Assembly: GCA_020631405.1 (NCBI GenBank)
Contig: JAHDHH010000002.1
Coordinates: 46,464 to 110,463 of the forward strand
Direction: 5' to 3'
From: Saprospiraceae bacterium
Lineage (GTDB): Bacteria > Bacteroidota > Bacteroidia > Chitinophagales > Saprospiraceae
DNA: 64,000 bases
Shown: piece by piece, positions 9,271-17,659 of the stretch
Layout: the number at the start of each line of letters is the position of its first letter
Position numbering within the stretch: the first letter of the stretch is position 1
Notes under the pieces: model-generated
Database searches by the model: none
What the model saw: only the letters and a program-made list of their open reading frames with translations
What the model was told of the DNA's origin: nothing
Program-made: the position numbers and the translations under genes

Positions 9271-10680
9271 ATGTCAACATATTCCCAAAAAGCTAGTGTA
9301 ACAAGTATAGATGGTATTACACTATCTGTATTTCTGTCGCTACTCTTCATTGGGTGGTTGATGCTCACAGCTGTCAACTATAGTGACCAAGAGAGTGAAG
9401 TATTTTCATTGATTGATGCTCTCACTAGTGGCAATTCGTTTTACTATGTTGTAGCCTTGGGAGTATTCTTTATAGGCTTGATCGTAGATTATAAGTTTTG
9501 GAATTCCTTCTCCTGGATTATTTATGGTGTGGGGATATTTCTGCTCTTTGCTGTCTTGATATTTGGTAATGAGGTCAAAGGTGCCACTTCATGGTTCAGC
9601 TTAGGTGGCTTTAGTTTTCAGCCCTCAGAATTTGCAAAATGGACAACCATTCTGATGCTGTCCAGTTACCTTGGACTAGCCAATGTCAATATTCAAAGTA
9701 TAAGAAATCTAGTTATAGCGTTAGGGATTTTAGCTATTCCAATCTTCTTTATCATGTTGCAGCCAGATGCTGGCTCGGCCCTAGTCTTCACGTCTCTAGC
9801 AATAGTGTTTTATCGTGCTGGTATGAATCCACTTGTGTTCATTGTCCTATTTGCACTTATTGGAGTAGTCATAGGATCATTACTCTTTGGTATCCAACCA
9901 ATGCTACCAGCCCTTATTCTAGGAGGCATGCTCTTATTGATATTCCAACAAAAACAATCAACAGTCTTTCTCGGTATATGGGCTGTATTAGTCCTCTTTG
10001 CCATAGCCTTTGGAAGGTTTGTAGATTTGTATATCATCACATTGTCTCTAGTAGCATTGTTTCTAGGGTTTGCTGCTTTTACAGCAATGAAACAACGTAT
10101 CCAACCAGTAGTATTGACTATGTTATTAACATTCAGTGCTATAGGTATTGCCTTTGCTTCGGACTTTGGATATAATACCATCTTGAAGCCACACCAACAA
10201 GATAGGATCAATGTATGGTTGCACCCAGATAAGTGTGACCCACAAGGCTCACTCTACAATGTCAATCAATCAAAGACAGCAATTGGGTCAGGTGGAGTAT
10301 TAGGCAAGGGATTTCTAGAAGGTACAATGACAAAGCTAAACTACGTCCCAGAGCAATCTACCGATTTTATCTTCAGTACCTTGGGTGAGGAGCAAGGTTT
10401 TATAGGAGCTCTTGGTGTGTTAATACTGTTTTTTATCTTATTAGTAAGGCTTACAGTATTAGCAGAACGATCCAAAAACGATTTTATCAAATACTATGGA
10501 TATGGCATTGCAGCTATTTTATTTTTTCAAGTATTTGTCAATATTGGTATGACCATGGGTATCATGCCAGTGATAGGTATTCCTCTTCCTTTCATTAGTA
10601 AGGGAGGGACAGCCTTAGTTATTTTTTCATTTATGATTGGTTCAATGTTGCGCATGGACATGGACAGAAACAAACGATAG
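9271..10680 (+). CDS. rodA: Rod-shape SEDS glycosyltransferase RodA
   Basis: Polymerises lipid II into glycan strands with a class B PBP in the elongation machinery of the inner membrane. 469 aa with about ten hydrophobic segments. SEDS marks: FSLGGFSFQPSEFAKW (about 110-125), LQPDAGSALVF (about 167-177), the large external loop with PHQQDRINVW and SKTAIGSGGVLGKGFLEGT, then FIFSTLGEEQGFIG and a GIPLPFISKGGTALV block. RodA fits better than FtsW because of the KAIGSGG...GKGFL loop and the lack of division genes nearby. mreBCD and the partner PBP are not in the window. Second gene of the SPOR-rodA-tgt-lptG-like run. Confidence 0.9.
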   Translation: MSTYSQKASVTSIDGITLSVFLSLLFIGWLMLTAVNYSDQESEVFSLIDALTSGNSFYYVVALGVFFIGLIVDYKFWNSFSWIIYGVGIFLLFAVLIFGNEVKGATSWFSLGGFSFQPSEFAKWTTILMLSSYLGLANVNIQSIRNLVIALGILAIPIFFIMLQPDAGSALVFTSLAIVFYRAGMNPLVFIVLFALIGVVIGSLLFGIQPMLPALILGGMLLLIFQQKQSTVFLGIWAVLVLFAIAFGRFVDLYIITLSLVALFLGFAAFTAMKQRIQPVVLTMLLTFSAIGIAFASDFGYNTILKPHQQDRINVWLHPDKCDPQGSLYNVNQSKTAIGSGGVLGKGFLEGTMTKLNYVPEQSTDFIFSTLGEEQGFIGALGVLILFFILLVRLTVLAERSKNDFIKYYGYGIAAILFFQVFVNIGMTMGIMPVIGIPLPFISKGGTALVIFSFMIGSMLRMDMDRNKR

Positions 10681-10684
10681 CATT

Positions 10685-11815
10685 TTGAAATTTACGATAC
10701 AACATACAGATAAGCAATCGAAGGCTAGGGCAGGAATCTTAGCTACAGACCATGGAGATATACAGACACCTATTTTTATGCCAGTAGGTACCCTTGGGAC
10801 AGTCAAGGGTTTGCACCAAGCTGAGTTAGAGAATGCTGTCAAAGCCCAGATCATATTGGGTAATACCTACCACCTCTACCTCAGACCAAAGACTGATATA
10901 ATCCAACAAGCAGGTGGACTACATAAATTTATTCATTGGGACAAACCAATACTGACAGATAGCGGTGGCTACCAAGTCTACTCACTGAGTGGTCAGCGCA
11001 AGATTGTAGAAGAGGGAGTTCACTTTAGATCGCATATCGATGGGAGTAAACACTTTTTTACACCAGAAAGCATCATGGATATTCAGCGAATAATTGGCGC
11101 TGATATTATTATGGCATTTGATGAGTGTACTCCATATCCATGCGAGTATAATTATGCCAAACGATCCATAGCAAGGACACATAGGTGGTTAGATAGATGT
11201 TTTGATCAGTTCAACGCTACAGAACCTATATATGATTACAAGCAGACTCTAGCACCGATAGTACAGGGAAGTACATACAAAGACCTCAGAAAAGAGTCAG
11301 CAGAATATATTGCAGAAAAAGGAGCAGAAATCAATGCAATCGGTGGCCTCTCTGTAGGGGAGCCACATGAAGATATGTATGGCATGACAGATGTCTGCTG
11401 TGAGATTTTACCAGAAGACAAGGCAAGATATCTGATGGGTGTCGGACTTCCAGAGAATATCCTAGAGTGCATTGCCTTAGGTATTGATATGTTTGACTGT
11501 GTACTGCCTAGTAGGAATGCCAGACATGGACTGCTCTACACATTTGAAGGGGTCATACACATGAAAAATAAAAAGTGGGAAAATGACTTCTCCCCAATTG
11601 ATGCATCATTCGAAAACCATACTTCTTCATTTTACTCTAAGGCATATTTGCGACACTTATTCCATGTCAAAGAGTTGCTAGCGGCACAGATAGCAACTCT
11701 TCATAATCTGACATTCTACCTCAAGTTGGTCACCATCGCAAGAGAAAAAATACAAGAAGGGACTTTCGGGAGTTGGAAGGATTATATAATACCAAGGCTC
11801 AGGACCAAGTTATAG
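10685..11815 (+). CDS. tgt: Queuine / preQ1 tRNA-guanine transglycosylase, zinc cysteines absent
   Basis: Exchanges guanine-34 of GUN-anticodon tRNAs for preQ1 in queuosine synthesis. I chose the TTG at 10685, five bases past the rodA stop, because it gives the family N-terminus MKFTIQHTDK and 376 aa; the longer reading from 10637 would run inside rodA. Seen: Asp92 in TDSGGYQ and the nucleophile Asp271 in MFDCVLPSRNAR, plus AIGGLSVGEPHE. The C-x-C-x2-C zinc cluster of E. coli Tgt (expected before YSKAYLRHL) is replaced by FENHTS, so only the His remains. I recall this as common in Bacteroidota enzymes, so activity is still expected. Confidence 0.95.
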   Translation: MKFTIQHTDKQSKARAGILATDHGDIQTPIFMPVGTLGTVKGLHQAELENAVKAQIILGNTYHLYLRPKTDIIQQAGGLHKFIHWDKPILTDSGGYQVYSLSGQRKIVEEGVHFRSHIDGSKHFFTPESIMDIQRIIGADIIMAFDECTPYPCEYNYAKRSIARTHRWLDRCFDQFNATEPIYDYKQTLAPIVQGSTYKDLRKESAEYIAEKGAEINAIGGLSVGEPHEDMYGMTDVCCEILPEDKARYLMGVGLPENILECIALGIDMFDCVLPSRNARHGLLYTFEGVIHMKNKKWENDFSPIDASFENHTSSFYSKAYLRHLFHVKELLAAQIATLHNLTFYLKLVTIAREKIQEGTFGSWKDYIIPRLRTKL

Positions 11816-11820
11816 TCTAG

Positions 11821-12912
11821 ATGTTTAAAAAACTCGATCGCTATATCATCAAAAAGTACCTTGGTACATTCTTTTATACTATTCTATTGATTAGTATGAT
11901 TGCTATAGTGATTGACTTTAGTGAGAAGGTCGAGAAATTGCTCAATCCAGAACTGACCTTAAGTCGAGTACTTTTTGAATACTACCTCAATTTTATCCCC
12001 TGGATCAATGGCTTACTTTGGCCACTCTTTGCCTTGCTCTCAGTGATCTTTTTCACATCAAGGATGGCAAAGAATGCAGAAATCATATCAATATTAAGTT
12101 CGGGAGTGAGCTACTATCGCTTTTTGCAACCCTATTTGATTGCTGGGACTTTTCTTGCATCTCTTCTTTGGATTGGCAATAACTATGTGATTCCAAGAAG
12201 TACTAAGATTAAGAATGACTTCGAACAGGAATTTATTAATAGTAATTCGACCAAGTCACTCGGCTACAATACTCACTTCTTTCTAGACCCGGACGAGAAA
12301 GTGTATTTGAGATATTATAGGTCAAAAGACACTACTGGAACGACATTCAGGTTTGAGCAGTTCGATGAAGATATGCAGCTTAAGTACATGCTCAAGGCAG
12401 CAAAGATTACACTAGCAAAAGCACCTAATGTATGGACCCTTCATGACTACGAAAAACGAAGTTTCAATGGGCTTAAGGAGACTCTAGTTAATGGAAAGGG
12501 GGAAACGATGGACACTACACTTAACCTGACACCTGCGGACTTTGTTAGAAATAAGAAGATCATGGAAAACATGACAAGTACAGACTTAAGAGAATTTATC
12601 AATATAGAACGAGGTAGAGGTCTGGACACTGCACAAGCAATGTTGATTGAACTGCATAGGAGGAGTGCCGACCCGGTTACCATTATCATATTGACATTGA
12701 TGGGAGCAGCTATTGCATCTCGAAAGGTCAGAGGTGGTCTTGGCTTTCACCTAGCCTCTGGGGTAATTCTCGGTGCTTTGTTTGTCTTAGTTTCGCGATT
12801 TAGCATGACAATAGCCAACAACCTATCACTGAACCCTGCCTTAGGTATGTGGTTGCCAAACATCCTATTCGTCTGCTTAGCTGCGTATCTCATTGCCAAG
12901 GCACAGAAGTAA
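11821..12912 (+). CDS. LptF/LptG-family LPS export permease
   Basis: Inner-membrane half of the LptB2FG transporter that extracts lipopolysaccharide. 363 aa with the family layout: three N-terminal membrane helices (about 15-35, 58-80, 100-118), a periplasmic beta-jellyroll (about 120-270), and three C-terminal helices (about 280-362). It starts with FKKLDRYIIKKYLGTFFYT, a typical amphipathic entry. Five bases after tgt; this tgt/permease pairing is common in the phylum. LptF versus LptG cannot be decided from sequence alone. Confidence 0.9.
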   Translation: MFKKLDRYIIKKYLGTFFYTILLISMIAIVIDFSEKVEKLLNPELTLSRVLFEYYLNFIPWINGLLWPLFALLSVIFFTSRMAKNAEIISILSSGVSYYRFLQPYLIAGTFLASLLWIGNNYVIPRSTKIKNDFEQEFINSNSTKSLGYNTHFFLDPDEKVYLRYYRSKDTTGTTFRFEQFDEDMQLKYMLKAAKITLAKAPNVWTLHDYEKRSFNGLKETLVNGKGETMDTTLNLTPADFVRNKKIMENMTSTDLREFINIERGRGLDTAQAMLIELHRRSADPVTIIILTLMGAAIASRKVRGGLGFHLASGVILGALFVLVSRFSMTIANNLSLNPALGMWLPNILFVCLAAYLIAKAQK

Positions 12913-13121
12913 AGTTCAAGGTTAGCCTTACTTTAATTAGGTTATTTCTCCCATTTGTAAATCTGACAATTTCAGTATTTACCCTGACAGCAAAATTTAA
13001 CATTATTGTTTTCTTTGAATATACATTCGATAGAATATTGATTACTCATGGTTCATAGCGGATAATTTCAATTCTAGGATTATTTACTCTAAAAACATGA
13101 GTATGTTGCTAGAAAATCGAA

Positions 13122-13139
13122 ATTGGTCAATTGGCCAAT
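13122..13139. promoter_or_regulatory. 18-bp near-palindrome, candidate operator
   Basis: ATTGGTCAATTGGCCAAT is palindromic except at one base pair. It stands 165 bases before the metalloprotease start, a position suitable for a dimeric regulator. The regulator is unknown. Confidence 0.35.
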
Positions 13140-13162
13140 AACCAGTCTCTTATTTTTATATA

Positions 13163-13215
13163 GCTTAAGTTGGAAGTCTTAAGCACTTCTATTCAAAATT
13201 AAGCCTATGCTTAAT
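13163..13215. repeat. Four GCTTAA half-sites in two adjacent hairpins
   Basis: GCTTAAG (13163-13169) pairs with CTTAAGC (13178-13184), and ATTAAGC (13198-13204) pairs with GCTTAAT (13209-13215) over a four-base loop. The same six-base core therefore occurs four times in alternating orientation. It may be a cooperative operator or an RNA structure in the leader of the metalloprotease mRNA. Confidence 0.4.
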
Positions 13216-13303
13216 GGGTCTTCTTATTGTATGTATTAGAGTTTCATAACTACTCAAAACAGTTTACGTATTCTATATATTTATTTACCTCAAAAAAAAA
13301 GCA

Positions 13304-16300
13304 ATGAAAAACATTAACCCCATTTTTACCTTTGTTTTGTTGGTCCTTTTCTCCAGTTCTGCTTTTGCTCAACATGGACTTTGGGACAAACATCAACAAG
13401 AATTCGAGTCCTTGAATAAAAAAAATGCCTTGAGCCCACTCCTATCTTTAGATCAAAAAGATGCTACACTAACAGGGTTTACTAATCATGAAGTCTTAAG
13501 CATTGATAGGTCAATAACTACGGAGATATATACCGACCACCCTGCTCAGCTTAAGCTAAGCATTCCTTTTCAAGGATCTGCCCTTGAGCTACTGTTGATA
13601 GAGAATGACATCTATACTGACAAGACTATATTCAAATTGGGTGACGGTTCTTTCATTGGCAAATCTGCAGATAGGGGAATACATTACTATGGAGTCATGA
13701 GTGACGATCACAATGCCTTGGTATCTATCAGTATTTACAAAAATGAAATTGTTGGCCTCATTTCGCAAAATGACCAGCAACTTACCCTTGCAAAGCAAGA
13801 AAGCAAAGACAACTATATACTATACAAAACCAAGGATGTTATTGATCCACCTACATTCTCTTGTGATACAGATGATGTAGATCACTTTATAGGCAATAGC
13901 GAAGAGAAGGTAGTCTTTGATGTGAATAATTGTGTAAACATGTACATAGAGGTCGATCACGATATTTACAATACCTATGGTTCTACCACAGCCACATTAA
14001 ACTACATTACAGCAGTGTTCAATCAAGTCAGTACCCTTTATGCCAATGAGTCAATTGACTTCAACATAAGTGAATTGGTCATTTGGGATTTACCTGACCC
14101 ATATACAGGACCTAGCACGTCTAATTACCTTACCCAGTTTAGAAATACATTGAATGGAAACTACAATGGCGATCTTGCCCACCTTGTAGGATTCAGTGGG
14201 GGCGGAGGCGTAGCTTATGTCGATGTACTTTGCAACAGTTACTATGGTGTTGGGTATAGCGCTATCACGACTTCATACAACACAGTACCTAGTTATTCTT
14301 GGACAGTAGAAGTGCTAACCCACGAGATAGGGCATAACCTAGGATCTCAGCATACTCATGCTTGTGCATGGAATGGAAATAATACAGCAATAGATGGATG
14401 TGGGCCTGCAGCAGGTTATTCTGAAGGCTGTGATGCACCGGTTCCATCTTCTGGAACAATTATGAGTTATTGCCACCTTGTCTCAGGAATTGGTATTGAT
14501 TTCAATCTTGGCTTCGGTACTCAACCAGGAGATAGAATTAGAAACGAAGTCTATAATGCTAGCTGTCTATCCCCTTGTTCTGGTGGTGGTTGTACGACCA
14601 TAGGCGACGCATGCGATGATGGAGATGCGTGTACTAGTAATGATACGGTTGATGCTAACTGTGACTGTCTGGGTATCTATACTGATGCCGATAATGATGG
14701 GTACTGTATAGGAGACGACCCCAATGACAATGATCAGTGTATACCTGATGGGTCTGGTCCACTATGTAACAGTGACTGTACAGTAGAGGACTATCAAGGA
14801 TTTGAAGCTGGCTGGGGCATATGGAATGATGGAGGGTCAGACGTAGCAAGAGTATTGAGCACAACTTATAGTACTGACTCATATAGTATCCGACTTAGAG
14901 ACAATAGTGGTGTGGCATCTGCGACCACTACAGGCAACTTACTTATGTCAAGTTATGAAAGTATCGAAGTAGCATTTTCATACTTTCCTGTTAGTATGGA
15001 GAATACTGAAGATTTCTTTTTAGAAGTCTCGACAGACAATGGTTCATCATTTACCATTGTAGAATCTTGGGTGAGAGGAGTAGACTTTGATAATAATACA
15101 GCGTATAGCGAGAATGTAGCAATATCTGGCTTTACATTGACCGACCAAACACAGATAAGATTCAGGTGTGATGCCTCTGGTAATAGTGATTGGATCTACT
15201 TAGACGAGGTCTATATCTCTGGATGTGGGAGTTCTGGAGGTGGTGGATGTACTACTGTCGGTGATCCTTGTGACGATGGAGATGATTGTACAAGCGGCGA
15301 GACTATTGATGCTAGTTGTAATTGTAGCGGTGGCGTATTCCAAGATATGGATGATGATGGAATCTGTGATGCAGAGGACTTATGTCCAAACATGGATGAC
15401 AACCTTATAGGTAGTGGATGTGATGATGGTGATGATTGTACGGTCGATGATACCTACATGGCTGATTGTAGTTGTCAAGGTAGTTATGTAGATGCTGACA
15501 ATGATGGATACTGTGTAGGAGAAGATGACGACGACAATGACCCTTGTGTACCTGACAACAGTGGCCCAGGGTGTGATACCGGTGACCCGTGTATTGATGT
15601 GGACTTTGAAGACTTTGAATCAGGTTGGGGAATTTGGAATGATGGAGGAGCAGATTGCAGAAGATCTACTAATACTAATGCTCCAGGAGGAAGTACTTCA
15701 ATCAGACTACGAGATGATTCTAACTCGTCAGTAATGTATACTGATGTACTTAACCTTGGCGGATATACCAGCTTTGATGTGAGCTTTTCGTTCAAGTCTT
15801 TATCATTTGCTAATGGAGAGAGTTTCTTATTGGAGTATTCTACTAATGGAGGCTCATCTTATAGTGCAGCAGGAGAGTGGGTTAATGGAGTACATTTTAA
15901 CAATGGGTCTATTTACTCAGGATCGATTAGTATGTCTGGTGTGACACTTTCAACGAGTACTACATTTAGGTTTAGATGTGATGCTAGTACTAATGCTGAT
16001 AGAGTCTTTATAGATGATATAGCAATAGAAGCATGTGGATTGGGTAGTACGCCAGCAGGATTGGTTGGCAATGAGGACAGTTTAGACCAAGTAGAATTAG
16101 AAGTCAATCAAGAATTGGAGGTCTATCCGAACCCTCTTACTAGAGGCAATGACTTAGTCATAGAGTTGAGTGTCATCCCTAATGAGGTGTCAGTTGCTCT
16201 TTATAACCTACAAGGACAGCAGGTCTATAGTCAGTTGGTGCAACCGGATGGACATAAGATTATGCTATCTACACATGACCTTGAACCAGGCGCTTACATC

Positions 16301-16354
16301 TGTATAGTACATTCAAGTGATCAAACTTGGACTAAGAAACTGATAGTCCAATAA
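13304..16354 (+). CDS. Secreted modular zinc metalloprotease with T9SS sorting domain
   Basis: 1016 aa. Signal peptide to about residue 22; propeptide-like region to about 200; reprolysin/M12-like catalytic domain with the zinc motif HEIGHNLGSQH at 340-350 (His340, Glu341, His344, His350) and a downstream SYCH Met-turn region. Then Cys/Asp-rich modules begin at Cys430, Cys649 and Cys706, each like C-x-C-DDGDxCT...DAxCxC, and two MAM-like sandwiches (about 495-647 and 767-913) both starting FE(A/S)GWGIWNDGG. A T9SS type A domain closes the protein (about 935-1016, VYPNPL...KKLIVQ). Expected at the cell surface or outside, degrading protein. It has its own upstream region and terminator. Confidence 0.9.
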   Translation: MKNINPIFTFVLLVLFSSSAFAQHGLWDKHQQEFESLNKKNALSPLLSLDQKDATLTGFTNHEVLSIDRSITTEIYTDHPAQLKLSIPFQGSALELLLIENDIYTDKTIFKLGDGSFIGKSADRGIHYYGVMSDDHNALVSISIYKNEIVGLISQNDQQLTLAKQESKDNYILYKTKDVIDPPTFSCDTDDVDHFIGNSEEKVVFDVNNCVNMYIEVDHDIYNTYGSTTATLNYITAVFNQVSTLYANESIDFNISELVIWDLPDPYTGPSTSNYLTQFRNTLNGNYNGDLAHLVGFSGGGGVAYVDVLCNSYYGVGYSAITTSYNTVPSYSWTVEVLTHEIGHNLGSQHTHACAWNGNNTAIDGCGPAAGYSEGCDAPVPSSGTIMSYCHLVSGIGIDFNLGFGTQPGDRIRNEVYNASCLSPCSGGGCTTIGDACDDGDACTSNDTVDANCDCLGIYTDADNDGYCIGDDPNDNDQCIPDGSGPLCNSDCTVEDYQGFEAGWGIWNDGGSDVARVLSTTYSTDSYSIRLRDNSGVASATTTGNLLMSSYESIEVAFSYFPVSMENTEDFFLEVSTDNGSSFTIVESWVRGVDFDNNTAYSENVAISGFTLTDQTQIRFRCDASGNSDWIYLDEVYISGCGSSGGGGCTTVGDPCDDGDDCTSGETIDASCNCSGGVFQDMDDDGICDAEDLCPNMDDNLIGSGCDDGDDCTVDDTYMADCSCQGSYVDADNDGYCVGEDDDDNDPCVPDNSGPGCDTGDPCIDVDFEDFESGWGIWNDGGADCRRSTNTNAPGGSTSIRLRDDSNSSVMYTDVLNLGGYTSFDVSFSFKSLSFANGESFLLEYSTNGGSSYSAAGEWVNGVHFNNGSIYSGSISMSGVTLSTSTTFRFRCDASTNADRVFIDDIAIEACGLGSTPAGLVGNEDSLDQVELEVNQELEVYPNPLTRGNDLVIELSVIPNEVSVALYNLQGQQVYSQLVQPDGHKIMLSTHDLEPGAYICIVHSSDQTWTKKLIVQ

Positions 16355-16378
16355 TCTAAAATAATATTAAGAGAAGTG

Positions 16379-16415
16379 AAAGCAGTGGTGGTAGCAATAC
16401 TATCACTGCTTTTTC
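16379..16415 (+). terminator. Intrinsic terminator after the metalloprotease
   Basis: A 14-base-pair RNA stem (left arm 16379-16392, right arm 16399-16412, two G-U pairs) with a six-base loop is followed by T-rich sequence. It lies between convergent genes. Confidence 0.8.
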
Positions 16416-16431
16416 TTATACTATAGCCTAC

Positions 16432-17544
16432 TTAGTTGCAAGGATCTACTTCAATGAGTAGCTCTGTACCAGCTTCTACACTAAAACCATTACCAAGGCA
16501 TATGGTATCTGACAACATGGATACAGTATTATTTGCTGGAATACTTGCCTCAGAAGTTAGCGATTCGGAAGAGGTGTAAACTCCAGAGGTCAGTGTTCCA
16601 TTCAAAGAAACAACCGCATCACAAGTACCGCATTGGACATTGAAATATTCAGTAATATAATCTTTCTGTGTCTGGTTAGTACTGTGACCAGCGTCTCCTC
16701 TGAGGTGGACTACTTGACCATCAAGGTAGCTGTACTCATAGACGGTAGAAGTCCCAAGTTGGACCCCATCACTGGATAATTGACTACCTGTATAACCTTC
16801 GTGTTGGGCCATGAGGTAGATAGCCAACTGAGCATCGAGGAAGTTTAACCCCATAAAACCGCCACCATAGTAAGGAATCACCCCATCGTTCGTATTACAA
16901 ATACTCAGATGCCTCCTACCAAGTATTGGTACCGTAGGCGTATCATAGCCACTATAGGGCAGACTACTATCTGTCATACCACTAGGATAGTGAAACTGTC
17001 CATCATGGTAATTAGCCTCTGTCAGTTGAGATACTACAGCACAGATGATATCTACTCCTGGGTTAGTATTTTCTACAAATACCCTATTGGCTAGGGATGC
17101 ACCATTAGAAGATCCTAGTATTCTGATTTGATTAGGGTTGATATTGTCGTAGCCTTGAAGTATGCTGACTAAGTCATCAATCATTTCTGTATCTGGCGCT
17201 TCGCTAGGTTCATTTGAAATATTCCAGTTATTGGGACCATTGTCATTATATCCAGTTGGTCCTATTAAGATATGGCATGGCAGGTCTAACTCCCAAGCAT
17301 TGACCATTCCACCTCCATTACCACCAAATCCATGAAGTAAAATACAAACAGGAAACCCACCAGTAGGCTCAGGGCCTGCAGGCACATGTATAGCCATTGG
17401 ATATGTCCAGCCATTGGGTTCTTGAGACCATGTTTTAGTGATTGTTATGGCCGTTGTCTCTGAGATTGATTGACTATGGATCAATGAGCAACAACTCAAA
17501 GTCAAAACCATTAAAAAGAGTAGTTTTTTAATAAGATACTGCAT
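16432..17544 (-). CDS. Secreted alpha/beta-hydrolase esterase with beta-stack C-terminal domain
   Basis: 370 aa. Signal peptide of about 25 residues. The hydrolase domain resembles PHB-depolymerase/feruloyl-esterase-type enzymes: oxyanion region LLHGFGGNGGG near 70, nucleophile Ser146 in GSSNG, and a late His in the GDAGHST segment. From about residue 305 a tail starting CDAVVSLNGTLTSG, with SEASIPANNTVSML and GFSVEAGTEL, matches the stacked-beta surface domain common in Saprospirales and Cytophagia secreted proteins. The substrate is unknown; a plant or microbial polyester or acylated glycan is possible. A -7 box precedes it. Confidence 0.8.
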   Translation of the reverse strand: MQYLIKKLLFLMVLTLSCCSLIHSQSISETTAITITKTWSQEPNGWTYPMAIHVPAGPEPTGGFPVCILLHGFGGNGGGMVNAWELDLPCHILIGPTGYNDNGPNNWNISNEPSEAPDTEMIDDLVSILQGYDNINPNQIRILGSSNGASLANRVFVENTNPGVDIICAVVSQLTEANYHDGQFHYPSGMTDSSLPYSGYDTPTVPILGRRHLSICNTNDGVIPYYGGGFMGLNFLDAQLAIYLMAQHEGYTGSQLSSDGVQLGTSTVYEYSYLDGQVVHLRGDAGHSTNQTQKDYITEYFNVQCGTCDAVVSLNGTLTSGVYTSSESLTSEASIPANNTVSMLSDTICLGNGFSVEAGTELLIEVDPCN

Positions 17545-17564
17545 AATGTATTGAACTAGTTTGT

Positions 17565-17572
17565 CAAATATA
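17565..17572 (-). promoter_or_regulatory. Candidate -7 promoter box of the secreted esterase
   Basis: On the minus strand this reads TATATTTG, an exact TAnnTTTG match 20 bases before the ATG at 17544. At the -33 distance there is TTT rather than TTG. Confidence 0.5.
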
Positions 17573-17659
17573 TAAGTTATTGGTTACCAGAAACTATATA
17601 CTTTTCCTTTTTAGTGTTTATTTTAAAATTCTTTTTCGAGTCATTATAAATCCTAAACT

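Larger units (their letters stand above)
12913..13303. other. 391-bp intergenic region rich in inverted repeats
   Basis: No gene is convincing here. An open frame running from inside the permease gene to about 13058 has no family resemblance. The region holds three inverted repeats, listed separately, and an AT-rich stretch with TATATTTA just before the metalloprotease start, one base off the -7 box. No intrinsic terminator for the upstream operon was seen. Confidence 0.6.

Noticed and set aside
12849..13058. 69-codon open frame on the + strand
   Set aside because: It starts within the permease gene in another frame and has no domain, signal or codon pattern of a protein.
16500..17540. Secreted esterase as a carbohydrate esterase of a polysaccharide-utilisation locus
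   Set aside because: No SusC/SusD pair, no glycosidases and no regulator nearby.
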